This document shows positions 8,038 through 15,232 of a stretch of DNA of 64,000 nucleotides, one piece after another. The stretch's first letter is position 1. Each line of letters opens with the position of its first letter. Position numbers and translations under genes: made by a program. Origin of the DNA: Leifsonia xyli (GTDB taxonomy: Bacteria; Actinomycetota; Actinomycetes; Actinomycetales; Microbacteriaceae); the NCBI GenBank assembly GCA_001647635.1, contig CP014761.1, forward strand, positions 3,410,001 through 3,474,000, read 5' to 3'. Below the pieces are notes generated by a model. The model worked only from the letters and a program-made list of their open reading frames with translations. It ran no database searches and was not told the DNA's origin.

Positions 8038-9276
8038 GTGTCCACCCTGCGCAGTTGGCCCGCCCTCGCCGTCGCCTGCTTCCTGGCTGTCGTCGTCGCC
8101 GTGGCGGTCACCGCCCTGCTCGCCCTCATCCTGCGGCTGATCGGCAGGCGGCGCGAGTGGCCGGCGCTGCTGATCCGCCGCTCCCGGCTGCCGTTCCGGC
8201 TGTTCCTGCTTGTCGTCGTCCTCTGGATCGCGGTGGCGGTGACCTTACCGCCCGACACGACGGAGGCGTGGCGCACCGGCATCCACCACGCGTTCCTCAT
8301 CCTCGCGATCGCGACCGGCACGTGGTTCGCCGCCGCGCTCGTCATCTTCGTCGAAGACCTCGGCCTCGCCCGCTACCGGCTCGACGTGCCCGACAACCGG
8401 TACGCGCGGCGCGTGCGCACGCAGGTGCTCATCCTGCGCCGGCTGACCGTGGTCGCGGCCGTCGTCATCGGGCTCGGCGCCATCCTGCTCACGTTCCCGG
8501 CCTTGCAGGCGGCCGGCGCAAGCCTGCTGGCCTCCGCCGGGATCATCGGCATCATCGCCGGTGTCGCGGCGCAGTCGAGCCTCGCCAATCTGTTCGCCGG
8601 CATCCAGCTCGCCTTCTCGGACGCCATCCGCATCGACGACGTCGTCGTGGTGGAGCAGCAGTGGGGCACGATCGAGGAGATCACCCTCACCTACGTCGTC
8701 GTGCACGTGTGGGACGACCGGCGGCTGGTGCTGCCATCGACCTACTTCACGACGAAGCCGTTCGAGAACTGGACGCGCCAGCACAGCGAGCTGCTGGGGT
8801 CCGTGGAGTTCGACCTCGACTGGCGCGTCTCGACCGGCGGGATGCGGGCCGAGCTCAACCGCGTCCTCGCCGGCACCGATCTCTGGGACCACCGCACCGG
8901 CATCCTCCAGGTGACGGACGCGGTGGGCGGCTTCGTGCGGGTCCGCGTCCTGGTGACCGCGAAGGACGCCCCGACGCTCTTCGACCTGCGCTGCCTCATC
9001 CGCGAGCGCCTCATCGACTGGATGCAGCGCTACTCGCCCGCCTCCCTTCCGCGGCAGCGCGTCGAGCTGGTGGAGAAGCCGGAGGCGCAGGAGCGGCCGC
9101 TGCGCGCCCGCAGCGAGGATGAGGGCCGGCTGTTCAGCGGCACGCCCGAGGGGGAGCAGCGGGCGCAGCAGTTCACCGACGCGATCCCCGTGATCCGGTC
9201 GACCGACGGCGAACCCGTCGCGGTCGACCCCGACGATATCCCGGACAGCGCGAGAGCACCGAAGGAGAACCGATGA
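8038..9276 (+). CDS. MscS family mechanosensitive ion channel
   Basis: This 412-residue membrane protein has four or five transmembrane segments, then the pore-lining helix ASLLASAGIIGIIAGVAAQSSLANLFAGIQL, a clear MscS signature rich in Ala and Gly, followed by the beta domain (IDDVVVVEQQWGTIEEITLTYVVV). It would act as a pressure-relief valve in the cytoplasmic membrane on hypo-osmotic shock. The C-terminal tail is charged. The start is GTG at 8038 with GAGGAG upstream, and its stop overlaps the next gene by ATGA. Confidence 0.9.
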   Translation: MSTLRSWPALAVACFLAVVVAVAVTALLALILRLIGRRREWPALLIRRSRLPFRLFLLVVVLWIAVAVTLPPDTTEAWRTGIHHAFLILAIATGTWFAAALVIFVEDLGLARYRLDVPDNRYARRVRTQVLILRRLTVVAAVVIGLGAILLTFPALQAAGASLLASAGIIGIIAGVAAQSSLANLFAGIQLAFSDAIRIDDVVVVEQQWGTIEEITLTYVVVHVWDDRRLVLPSTYFTTKPFENWTRQHSELLGSVEFDLDWRVSTGGMRAELNRVLAGTDLWDHRTGILQVTDAVGGFVRVRVLVTAKDAPTLFDLRCLIRERLIDWMQRYSPASLPRQRVELVEKPEAQERPLRARSEDEGRLFSGTPEGEQRAQQFTDAIPVIRSTDGEPVAVDPDDIPDSARAPKENR

Positions 9277-9737
9277 CCGCTCAGGACGACGCAACCGCCC
9301 CCGCCGACGGGCCCGACGAGGCCCACCGCCGCCCGCAGGGGCTCGACGACGCCACCGTGGAGGCGCTCGGCAAGCTGTCCGAGGCCCTCGAGGTGATGGA
9401 GCAGGCGCGCGGGTTCCTGTACGGCTTCCACCGTCTCACCGGCAAGGCCGACCTGACCCTCGGCGAGGCCGTCGAGGCGCTGCGGGACGCCGGCCACGCC
9501 GAGGTGGCCGACCGCATCGAGCGCGAGCTGGTGGGCCGCAACGTCATCGAGGGCCGCTGGACGTTCCAGATCGTCGAGGACTTCGACGACGGGTACTACG
9601 CCTTGTTCCGGTCGCTGGAGAAGGATGCGCGCGACCGTCTCGCGGGCGGCCGGCGCCACCTCTTCGAGGCCGAGATGAAGGAGGATCGCCGGACGCACGG
9701 CGAGCCGGGCCACGAGGCGCGACCCGCGGAGGGCTGA
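9273..9737 (+). CDS. Conserved hypothetical protein, coupled to the MscS gene
   Basis: This 154-residue soluble protein of unknown function overlaps the MscS stop (ATGA at 9273-9276), so it is co-translated with it. The middle is a predicted alpha-helical region (ATVEALGKLSEALEVMEQAR) followed by an acidic and aromatic segment (IVEDFDDGYYALFRSLE). The ends are charged and low in complexity. No signal peptide or membrane segment is seen. Similar short proteins occur in actinobacteria, but I do not recognise a function. Confidence 0.75.
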   Translation: MTAQDDATAPADGPDEAHRRPQGLDDATVEALGKLSEALEVMEQARGFLYGFHRLTGKADLTLGEAVEALRDAGHAEVADRIERELVGRNVIEGRWTFQIVEDFDDGYYALFRSLEKDARDRLAGGRRHLFEAEMKEDRRTHGEPGHEARPAEG

Positions 9738-9768
9738 GTCCGTCGGAGTTCTGCCGACATTCCGCGCG

Positions 9769-9801
9769 AATCTCCGTCCCCACCGCGGCCGGTCGGAGAT
9801 T
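9769..9801. terminator. Hairpin downstream of the MscS pair
   Basis: An 8-base inverted repeat, AATCTCCG (9769-9776) and CGGAGATT (9794-9801), lies about 30 bases after the stop at 9737. It has no U-run on the plus strand beyond TTTC, so termination is only likely. Confidence 0.4.
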
Positions 9802-9904
9802 TCGGGGCGACTTTCCGAGTTTCCACATCTTCGCCGCTGGGCGGGTAATCCACAGATCGCCTCTCCAGTCCCTCTCGTGGGCCGAGGTCCCGCAGGCTGG
9901 ATTC

Positions 9905-10396
9905 ATGATCGACGAACGGATGCTGCACCGACGGGGCGGTCTCGCCACCGCGCTGCAACTGCGCGCTGCGGGCGCGTCCGCCGAGGAGTTGACGGCCGCG
10001 GTGCGCGAAAACCGGCTCCATCGGCTTCGTCGAGGCGTCTACACTCTGCCGACGGCGTCGTCCGATGCGGTGAAGGCCGTCCTGGCGGGCGGCCGACTCT
10101 CCTGTGTATCGGCCCCGACGAGGAGACCGCCGTGGCCGTGTTCGACACGGCGATCAGCGCGGGTCTCGTCGCCCCTCCGACGCTGCGGCGTCTGCTCGAA
10201 CGCGAGCCCCTTCGGGTTCGGGCACTCGGCGCCCTCGCGCGGCCGGGATCGGACTCGGGCGTCGAATCGATCGTCCGCCAGCGGTTGGAGTCGCTGGGGA
10301 CGAGCGCGCATGCGGGTGTCCGCAGCGCAGGTGCGTGACGAATGGCCGATCGTGCTCCGCCGCCTCGAGCGGACCCTTGCTCACACGGCGGCCTGA
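9905..10396 (+). pseudogene. Degraded AbiEi-type/DUF559 protein gene with two internal deletions
   Basis: The first 67 codons encode a winged-helix domain like that of AbiEi-family antitoxin proteins (MIDERMLHRRGGLATALQL ... RLHRLRRGVYTLP). At about 10105 the homology shifts to another frame (IGPDEETAVAVFDTAISAGL ... GVESIVRQRLESLGTSAHAGV), and at about 10318 it returns to the first frame for the C-terminal QVRDEWPIVLRRLERTLA. The intact family runs near 300 residues with a DUF559 endonuclease-like C-terminal domain; here the linker and the nuclease core are missing. The reading frame as it stands would give 163 residues, nonsense in the middle. It is a remnant, not a working gene. Confidence 0.7.
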
Positions 10397-10397
10397 A

Positions 10398-11123
10398 TCA
10401 GGCCACCGACTCCGCGGCCGCGACGATCGCGCCGACCGCGACATCCGGCGCGGACAGCATCGAGACGTGACTGGACGGCGTCTCGACGATGGTCGCGTCG
10501 GCGCGCTCCGCCATCCGGCGCTGCAACGCGGGCGGGATCACCTTGTCCTCGGTGCCGACGACCGCCCACACCGGGCGCTCGCGCCAGGCCGGAGCCGGGG
10601 CGGGCGTGGTGTTCGCGGCGAGGGCGATGGGACGCTGTCCCGCGACGATCTGGTCGCGCGCCTCCACCTCGAGGTCCTGCGCGAACGACGCGTGCACGGT
10701 GGCCGGCTTGAGGAAGACGTCGGGGTTGCCCTCCGCGGCGCCCGGAATCCCGATCAGGTCGAACACGGTCGACGGGTCGGGCACGTCGAACACCGAGCCG
10801 GAGCCGCCGAGCAGGCTGAACACCGTCTCGCCCTCGTCGGGCAGGAACGCGTCGACGTAGACGAGCGCGCGCACGTCGCCGCCGCCCGCCCCTCCGGCGC
10901 TGATCACCGCGCCGCCGTACGAGTGCCCGACCAGGACGACGGGCCCCTCGGTGCGCTGCTGCAGGAACGCGGCGATGTACGCCCCGTCGTCGGCGGCGTT
11001 GCGGAGCAGGTTCGGCGGCGCGAGCACCGTGAAGCCCCGGTCGCGGAGGTCGGTGATGACCGGGTTCCAGCTGGACGCGTCCGCCCACGCTCCGTGGACG
11101 AGGACGATGGTGGGGAGTGCCAT
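10398..11123 (-). CDS. Alpha/beta fold hydrolase (esterase-like)
   Basis: This 241-residue cytoplasmic protein has an alpha/beta hydrolase fold. The oxyanion region is LVHGAWADASSW at residues 7-18, the nucleophile Ser lies in GHSYGG, the acid is probably in VGTEDKVIPP, and the His is in SSHVSMLSAP near the C terminus. It resembles plant salicylate-esterase-like and EstC-type hydrolases common in actinobacteria. The substrate is unknown. It is convergent with the decayed gene, whose stop is one base away, and divergent from msrB. Confidence 0.88.
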   Translation of the reverse strand: MALPTIVLVHGAWADASSWNPVITDLRDRGFTVLAPPNLLRNAADDGAYIAAFLQQRTEGPVVLVGHSYGGAVISAGGAGGGDVRALVYVDAFLPDEGETVFSLLGGSGSVFDVPDPSTVFDLIGIPGAAEGNPDVFLKPATVHASFAQDLEVEARDQIVAGQRPIALAANTTPAPAPAWRERPVWAVVGTEDKVIPPALQRRMAERADATIVETPSSHVSMLSAPDVAVGAIVAAAESVA

Positions 11124-11318
11124 GGAGGTTCCTTCGCTCAGTGCTGTGAACGGGTGGGATGACGCTCTCGGAACGGCGCCAGGCTAGGGCCCGCCCGCCC
11201 CGCGCGTCTACCCCTCGCGCACTCGGTGAACTCACAGGAACGGCGGGACCAACTGGGCGGGCAGTCGTGTTCCATCTACTGACGGCGTCGCAGCCAGCAC
11301 GCCGCGCAAGGAGGAAAC

Positions 11319-11768
11319 GTGACACAGGACTACCGCAAGAGCCCGGAGGCCGTGAGCCGGCTGACGCCGCAGCAGTACGCGGTCACCCAGGAGGCCGCCA
11401 CGGAGCCGGCGTTCCGCAACAAGTATTGGGACAACCATGACGAGGGTCTCTACGTCGACATCGTGTCGGGTGAGCCGCTCTTCGCGTCCGTGAACAAGTA
11501 CGACAGCCGCTCCGGATGGCCGAGCTTCACCGTCCCGGTCGAGCCCGCCAACATCGTCGAGAAGACCGACCGCACGTACGGGATGATCCGCACCGAGGTC
11601 CGCTCCGCGCACGGTGACAGTCACCTCGGCCACCTGTTCGACGACGGTCCCGCCGAGGCGGGCGGGCTGCGCTACTGCATCAACTCCGCGGCCATGCGCT
11701 TCATCCCGCTCGACGAGCTCGACGAGGCCGGCTACGGCCAGTACACCCATCTTTTCGAGAACAAGTAA
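11319..11768 (+). CDS. msrB: Peptide-methionine (R)-S-oxide reductase MsrB
   Basis: This 149-residue enzyme reduces the R form of methionine sulfoxide in proteins. The family motifs [20 protein letters not shown] and the catalytic [11 protein letters not shown] are present. The two CxxC pairs that bind zinc in many MsrB proteins are absent (VDIVSG and HGDS stand in their places), so this is the zinc-free form. The start is GTG at 11319 behind a strong AAGGAGG. msrA follows after 14 bases and the pair likely forms one operon for repair of oxidised methionine. Confidence 0.95.
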   Translation: MTQDYRKSPEAVSRLTPQQYAVTQEAATEPAFRNKYWDNHDEGLYVDIVSGEPLFASVNKYDSRSGWPSFTVPVEPANIVEKTDRTYGMIRTEVRSAHGDSHLGHLFDDGPAEAGGLRYCINSAAMRFIPLDELDEAGYGQYTHLFENK

Positions 11769-11782
11769 CGAAGGACACGAAT

Positions 11783-12292
11783 ATGACTGAGAAGGCCATC
11801 CTCGCCGGAGGTTGTTTCTGGGGCATGCAGGACCTCATCCGCAAGCTCCCCGGAGTGACCGACACCCGCGTCGGCTACACCGGCGGTGACGTCCCGAACG
11901 CCACCTACCGCAACCACGGCACCCACGCCGAGGCGATCGAGATCGAGTACGACCCGGAGAAGACCAGCTACCGCGACCTTCTCGAGTTCTTCTTCCAGAT
12001 CCACGACCCGTCGACGAAGAACCGCCAGGGCAACGACATCGGCACCAGCTACCGCTCCGCGATCTTCTACGAGGACGACGAGCAGCGCCGGATCGCCGAG
12101 GACACCATCGCCGACGTGGACGCCTCCGGCCTCTGGCCGGGCAAGGTCGTCACCGAGGTGACCGCGGCCGGCCCGTTCTGGGAGGCCGAGCCGGAGCACC
12201 AGGACTACCTGGAGCGCATCCCGTGGGGCTACACGTGCCACTTCGTGCGCCCGGGCTGGAAGCTGCCGAAGCGCGAGTCCGCCGCGAGCTGA
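11783..12292 (+). CDS. msrA: Peptide-methionine (S)-S-oxide reductase MsrA
   Basis: This 169-residue enzyme reduces the S form of methionine sulfoxide. The catalytic motif GGCFWGMQ is at residues 9-16, with Cys11 as nucleophile, and the YRSAIFY and [16 protein letters not shown] motifs follow. The later Cys may act as the recycling residue. It lies 14 bases after msrB and shares its transcript; a strong hairpin follows at 12328. Confidence 0.95.
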   Translation: MTEKAILAGGCFWGMQDLIRKLPGVTDTRVGYTGGDVPNATYRNHGTHAEAIEIEYDPEKTSYRDLLEFFFQIHDPSTKNRQGNDIGTSYRSAIFYEDDEQRRIAEDTIADVDASGLWPGKVVTEVTAAGPFWEAEPEHQDYLERIPWGYTCHFVRPGWKLPKRESAAS

Positions 12293-12327
12293 TCCTCGCC
12301 GCTCCAGCCTCACCGGCGATTCACAGT

Positions 12328-12366
12328 GAGCGCCGCCTCCCGGAAGCTGTCCGGGAGGCGGCGCTC
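12328..12366. terminator. Perfect 17-bp hairpin after msrA
   Basis: Arms at 12328-12344 and 12350-12366 pair over all 17 bases around a loop of AGCTG. There is no U-run, as is frequent for actinobacterial terminators. The right arm ends 17 bases before the GTG of the next gene and just before its -10, so the hairpin separates the two transcripts. Confidence 0.75.
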
Positions 12367-12371
12367 GCTGC

Positions 12372-12377
12372 GATACT
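12372..12377 (+). promoter_or_regulatory. Candidate -10 element of a leaderless transcript
   Basis: GATACT lies 6 bases before the GTG of the ABC ATPase at 12384, so transcription would begin at or next to the start codon. No ribosome binding site is visible. Confidence 0.45.
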
Positions 12378-12383
12378 GACGCG

Positions 12384-13256
12384 GTGACCACTGAATCCGC
12401 CGTCTCGGTCCGCGGGCTGACGAAGGCGTACGGCGCCGTCGAGGCGGTGCGCGGCATCGACTTCGACATCGCGCGCGGCGAGACCTTCGCGCTCCTCGGG
12501 CCGAACGGCGCGGGCAAGAGCACCACCATCGAGATCCTCGAGGGCTACCGCGACCGCACCTCGGGCGATGTGTCCGTCCTCGGCGTGGACCCGGCGACCG
12601 GCGGCACCGCCTGGAAGGCGCGGCTCGGGATGGTGCTGCAGACGAGCGCCGAGGCGGCGAACGTCAGCGTGCGCGAGCAGCTCACCCATTTCGCCCGCTT
12701 CTACCCGTCGCCGCGGGACGTGGAGGAGGTCATCGCCGCCGTCGGCCTCACCGAGAAGGCCAAGACCCGCGTGCGCAACCTCTCCGGCGGCCAGCGGCGG
12801 CGACTGGATGTGGCGCTCGGCGTCATCGGACGCCCCGAACTGCTCTTCCTCGACGAGCCGACCACCGGCTTCGACCCGGAGGCGCGGCGGCAGTTCTGGG
12901 AGCTGATCCGGCAGCTCAAGCGCGAGGGCACGACCATCCTGCTCACCACCCACTACCTCGACGAGGCCGCGCAGCTCAGTGACCGCGCCGCCGTCATCGC
13001 CGCCGGGCGACTCGTCGCCATGGGCCCGGTCGGCGAGCTGGGCGGAGGCGCAGCGCGCATCCCGATCGTGCGCTGGCGCGACCAGGCGGGCGCTCTGCAG
13101 TCCGAGCGCAGCGACCGTCCCGCCTCCCTGGTGGCACGACTGGTCGGGGAGGCCGACGGCGAGCCCCGGGACCTGGAGGTCATCCGGCCCAGCCTCGAGG
13201 ACATCTACCTCGACCTGGTCCGCGAGGCCGAGGCTCCCGCCGGGGTCGGCTCGTGA
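12384..13256 (+). CDS. ABC exporter ATP-binding protein
   Basis: This 290-residue ATPase belongs to the DrrA/CcmA-like group that powers ABC-2 exporters. The Walker A motif is GPNGAGKSTT, the signature LSGGQRRRLDVALG, the Walker B LLFLDEPTTGFD, and the switch His lies in LLTTHYLDEA. The start is GTG at 12384. The permease follows with a GTGA overlap, so the two make one exporter for a drug, lipid or polysaccharide that cannot be named from sequence. Confidence 0.92.
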   Translation: MTTESAVSVRGLTKAYGAVEAVRGIDFDIARGETFALLGPNGAGKSTTIEILEGYRDRTSGDVSVLGVDPATGGTAWKARLGMVLQTSAEAANVSVREQLTHFARFYPSPRDVEEVIAAVGLTEKAKTRVRNLSGGQRRRLDVALGVIGRPELLFLDEPTTGFDPEARRQFWELIRQLKREGTTILLTTHYLDEAAQLSDRAAVIAAGRLVAMGPVGELGGGAARIPIVRWRDQAGALQSERSDRPASLVARLVGEADGEPRDLEVIRPSLEDIYLDLVREAEAPAGVGS

Positions 13257-14065
13257 GCGCCGCGTCCCTCGGCCTCGAGCGCGCCCGTTACGAGACCCTG
13301 GTCTACTTCCGTCAGCCGGACACCATCTTCTTCACCTTCCTCTTCCCGGTCGTCATGCTCGGGATCTTCTCGGTCGCGTTCCAGGGCCTCGGCAACGTCG
13401 GGGCGAACCCGGACGGCACCGGCGGCATCAGCCGCGCCGCGTACTACCTGCCCGGGATGATCGCCGCCGGAATCCTGCTGTCGGGCGTGCAGAACCTCGC
13501 CGTCGACATCGCGGGCGAGAAGAGCGACGGGACGCTGAAGCGCCTGGGCGGGACCCCGCTGCCGGTGCTGTCGTACTTCACCGGCAAGATGGGCCAGGTG
13601 CTCGCGACGAGCGTGCTGCAGATCGCCCTGCTCCTCGCCGTCGCCCGGCTGGCGTTCGGGGTCGCCCTCCCCACCGAACCCGACCTCTGGCTGCGTTTCG
13701 CCTGGATCTACCTGCTCGGGATCGTGACCTCGGCGGTCCTCGGGATCGCGCTGTCGTCCGTGCCGCGCACGGGCCGGAGCGCGACGGCGGTGATCATCCC
13801 GATCGTGCTCATCCTGCAGTTCATCTCGGGCGTCTACATCCCGTTCGACGTGCTGCCCGCCTGGCTGCAGAACGTCGCGTCGATCTTCCCGCTGAAGTGG
13901 ATCGCGCAGGGGATGCGCAGCGTGTTCCTGCCCGACAGCTTCGCGTCGTCCGAGCCGAGCGGCGGGTGGCAGCTGGGCTGGATCGCCGTCGTGCTGTCGA
14001 TCTGGCTGGTCGTCGGGTTGGTCGGCTGCCGTCTCACCTTCCGCTGGGTGCGCCGAAACGGCTGA
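13253..14065 (+). CDS. ABC-2 type exporter permease
   Basis: This 270-residue membrane protein has six hydrophobic segments, with the first cytoplasmic coupling region RYETLVYFRQPDTIFFTFLFPV and the conserved ABC-2 stretch FISGVYIPFDVLPAWLQNVASIFPLKW. It is the channel partner of the ATPase just upstream. The start GTG overlaps the upstream stop by GTGA. Confidence 0.92.
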   Translation: MSAASLGLERARYETLVYFRQPDTIFFTFLFPVVMLGIFSVAFQGLGNVGANPDGTGGISRAAYYLPGMIAAGILLSGVQNLAVDIAGEKSDGTLKRLGGTPLPVLSYFTGKMGQVLATSVLQIALLLAVARLAFGVALPTEPDLWLRFAWIYLLGIVTSAVLGIALSSVPRTGRSATAVIIPIVLILQFISGVYIPFDVLPAWLQNVASIFPLKWIAQGMRSVFLPDSFASSEPSGGWQLGWIAVVLSIWLVVGLVGCRLTFRWVRRNG

Positions 14066-14074
14066 GGCGTCCCC

Positions 14075-14102
14075 GGAGGGTCAGCGCCGGAGGGTCAGCG
14101 CC
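14075..14102. repeat. 14-base tandem duplication at the 3' end of rlmC
   Basis: GGAGGGTCAGCGCC occurs twice in direct succession (14075-14088 and 14089-14102). The second copy holds the rlmC stop codon on the minus strand, so the duplication adds a second potential stop just downstream. Confidence 0.85.
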
Positions 14103-15219
14103 GCTCCAGCAGCACCGCGACCTCCATGTGCCCGGTCTGCGGGAACATGTCGAGCACGCGCCCGGCGCGGATGCGGTACGACGGCATCCGGGCGAGGTCC
14201 GTCGCGAGGCTCTTCGGGTTGCAGCTCGAATAGACGACGCTCGGCACGCGCGAGTCCTCCAGCCACCCGGACAGCTCGGCCCCGATCCCGCGACGCGGCG
14301 GATTCACGATGACCAGCTCCGGCGCCGCGGCCGCGCCGAGGGCGAACGCGGTCGCGTCGCCCGCCCGGAACGCCACCTGCGGGAGCCCCGCCGCGGAGGC
14401 GCTGGCCCGCGCGCTGCGGACCGCCTCGCGGCTGGTCTCGACGCCGACCACGCGGCGGCCCGGTGCGGCGACGTGCAGGGCGAACCCGCCGACGCCGCAG
14501 TACAGGTCCCACACGGACGCGGGGGAGACCTCGTCGACCCACGCCGCGACCTGCGCATAGAGCTCGGTCGCGACGGCGGTGTTCGTCTGGAAGAAGCTCT
14601 GCGGTCGCAGGCGCAGCGACACCGGACCCATCCGCATCGGCAGCGCGGACTCGCGGGTGAGCACCACATCCGTCTCTCCCTCGACGACCGCCTTGTGCTC
14701 CGGCTGGAGGTTGACCGTCACCACCCGCGCGGCGGGCAGCTCGGCGAGCAGCCGGTCCAGGCCCGCGCGCACGCGCGCCACTGTCGCGTCGGTCCGCGCG
14801 ACGAACCGCACCATCAGCTCGCCGTCGGGGGATTCGGTGACGAGCACGTACTTCAGCTCGCCGCGGCGGTCGGGGACGCTGTACGGCTCGAGCCGCTGTC
14901 GCCCGATGAACCGCGCCAGCACCGGCAGCGCGGCGCGGATGCCGGGCGCGCAGATCCCGCACTCCCGCAGGTCGACTCCGCGTCCGGCCTCGTCGAGGAT
15001 GCCGATGGTGGGCGCGTCGGCCGTGCCGCCGATGACCATCTTCGCCTTGTTCCGGTAGCCGGATTCGGCGCTCGCCACCGGAGGCAGCCACGACGCGTCG
15101 CCGAACGGCGCGAGCAGGTCGCGCGCGAGCCGCTCCTTGGCCTCCAGTTGCTCGCTGTACGGCGTGCCCATCAGCGTGCACGAGCGGCACACGCCGGCGT
15201 CGAAGTACGAACAGTCCAT
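14095..15219 (-). CDS. rlmC: 23S rRNA (uracil-747-C5)-methyltransferase-like RlmC/RlmD family
   Basis: This 374-residue RNA methyltransferase has N-terminal Cys residues (Cys3, Cys11, Cys14 and the ECGIC pair at about 87-90) that match the iron-sulfur cluster of RlmC/RlmD enzymes. The C-terminal S-adenosylmethionine domain carries DLYCGVGGFALHVA, the NPPRRGIG motif, and the catalytic SSCNPKSLATDL. It should methylate a uridine in 23S rRNA; the length and lack of a TRAM domain favour RlmC. The start ATG at 15219 is 13 bases after the GH3 stop, on the same strand, so it may be read through from that operon. Confidence 0.85.
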   Translation of the reverse strand: MDCSYFDAGVCRSCTLMGTPYSEQLEAKERLARDLLAPFGDASWLPPVASAESGYRNKAKMVIGGTADAPTIGILDEAGRGVDLRECGICAPGIRAALPVLARFIGRQRLEPYSVPDRRGELKYVLVTESPDGELMVRFVARTDATVARVRAGLDRLLAELPAARVVTVNLQPEHKAVVEGETDVVLTRESALPMRMGPVSLRLRPQSFFQTNTAVATELYAQVAAWVDEVSPASVWDLYCGVGGFALHVAAPGRRVVGVETSREAVRSARASASAAGLPQVAFRAGDATAFALGAAAAPELVIVNPPRRGIGAELSGWLEDSRVPSVVYSSCNPKSLATDLARMPSYRIRAGRVLDMFPQTGHMEVAVLLERR

Positions 15220-15232
15220 CCCGCGCCCGATT

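Noticed and set aside
9830..9860. DnaA-box-like TTTCCACAT and TAATCCACA sequences
   Set aside because: Only two imperfect boxes with no AT-rich region and no dnaA or dnaN nearby, so an origin is not supported.
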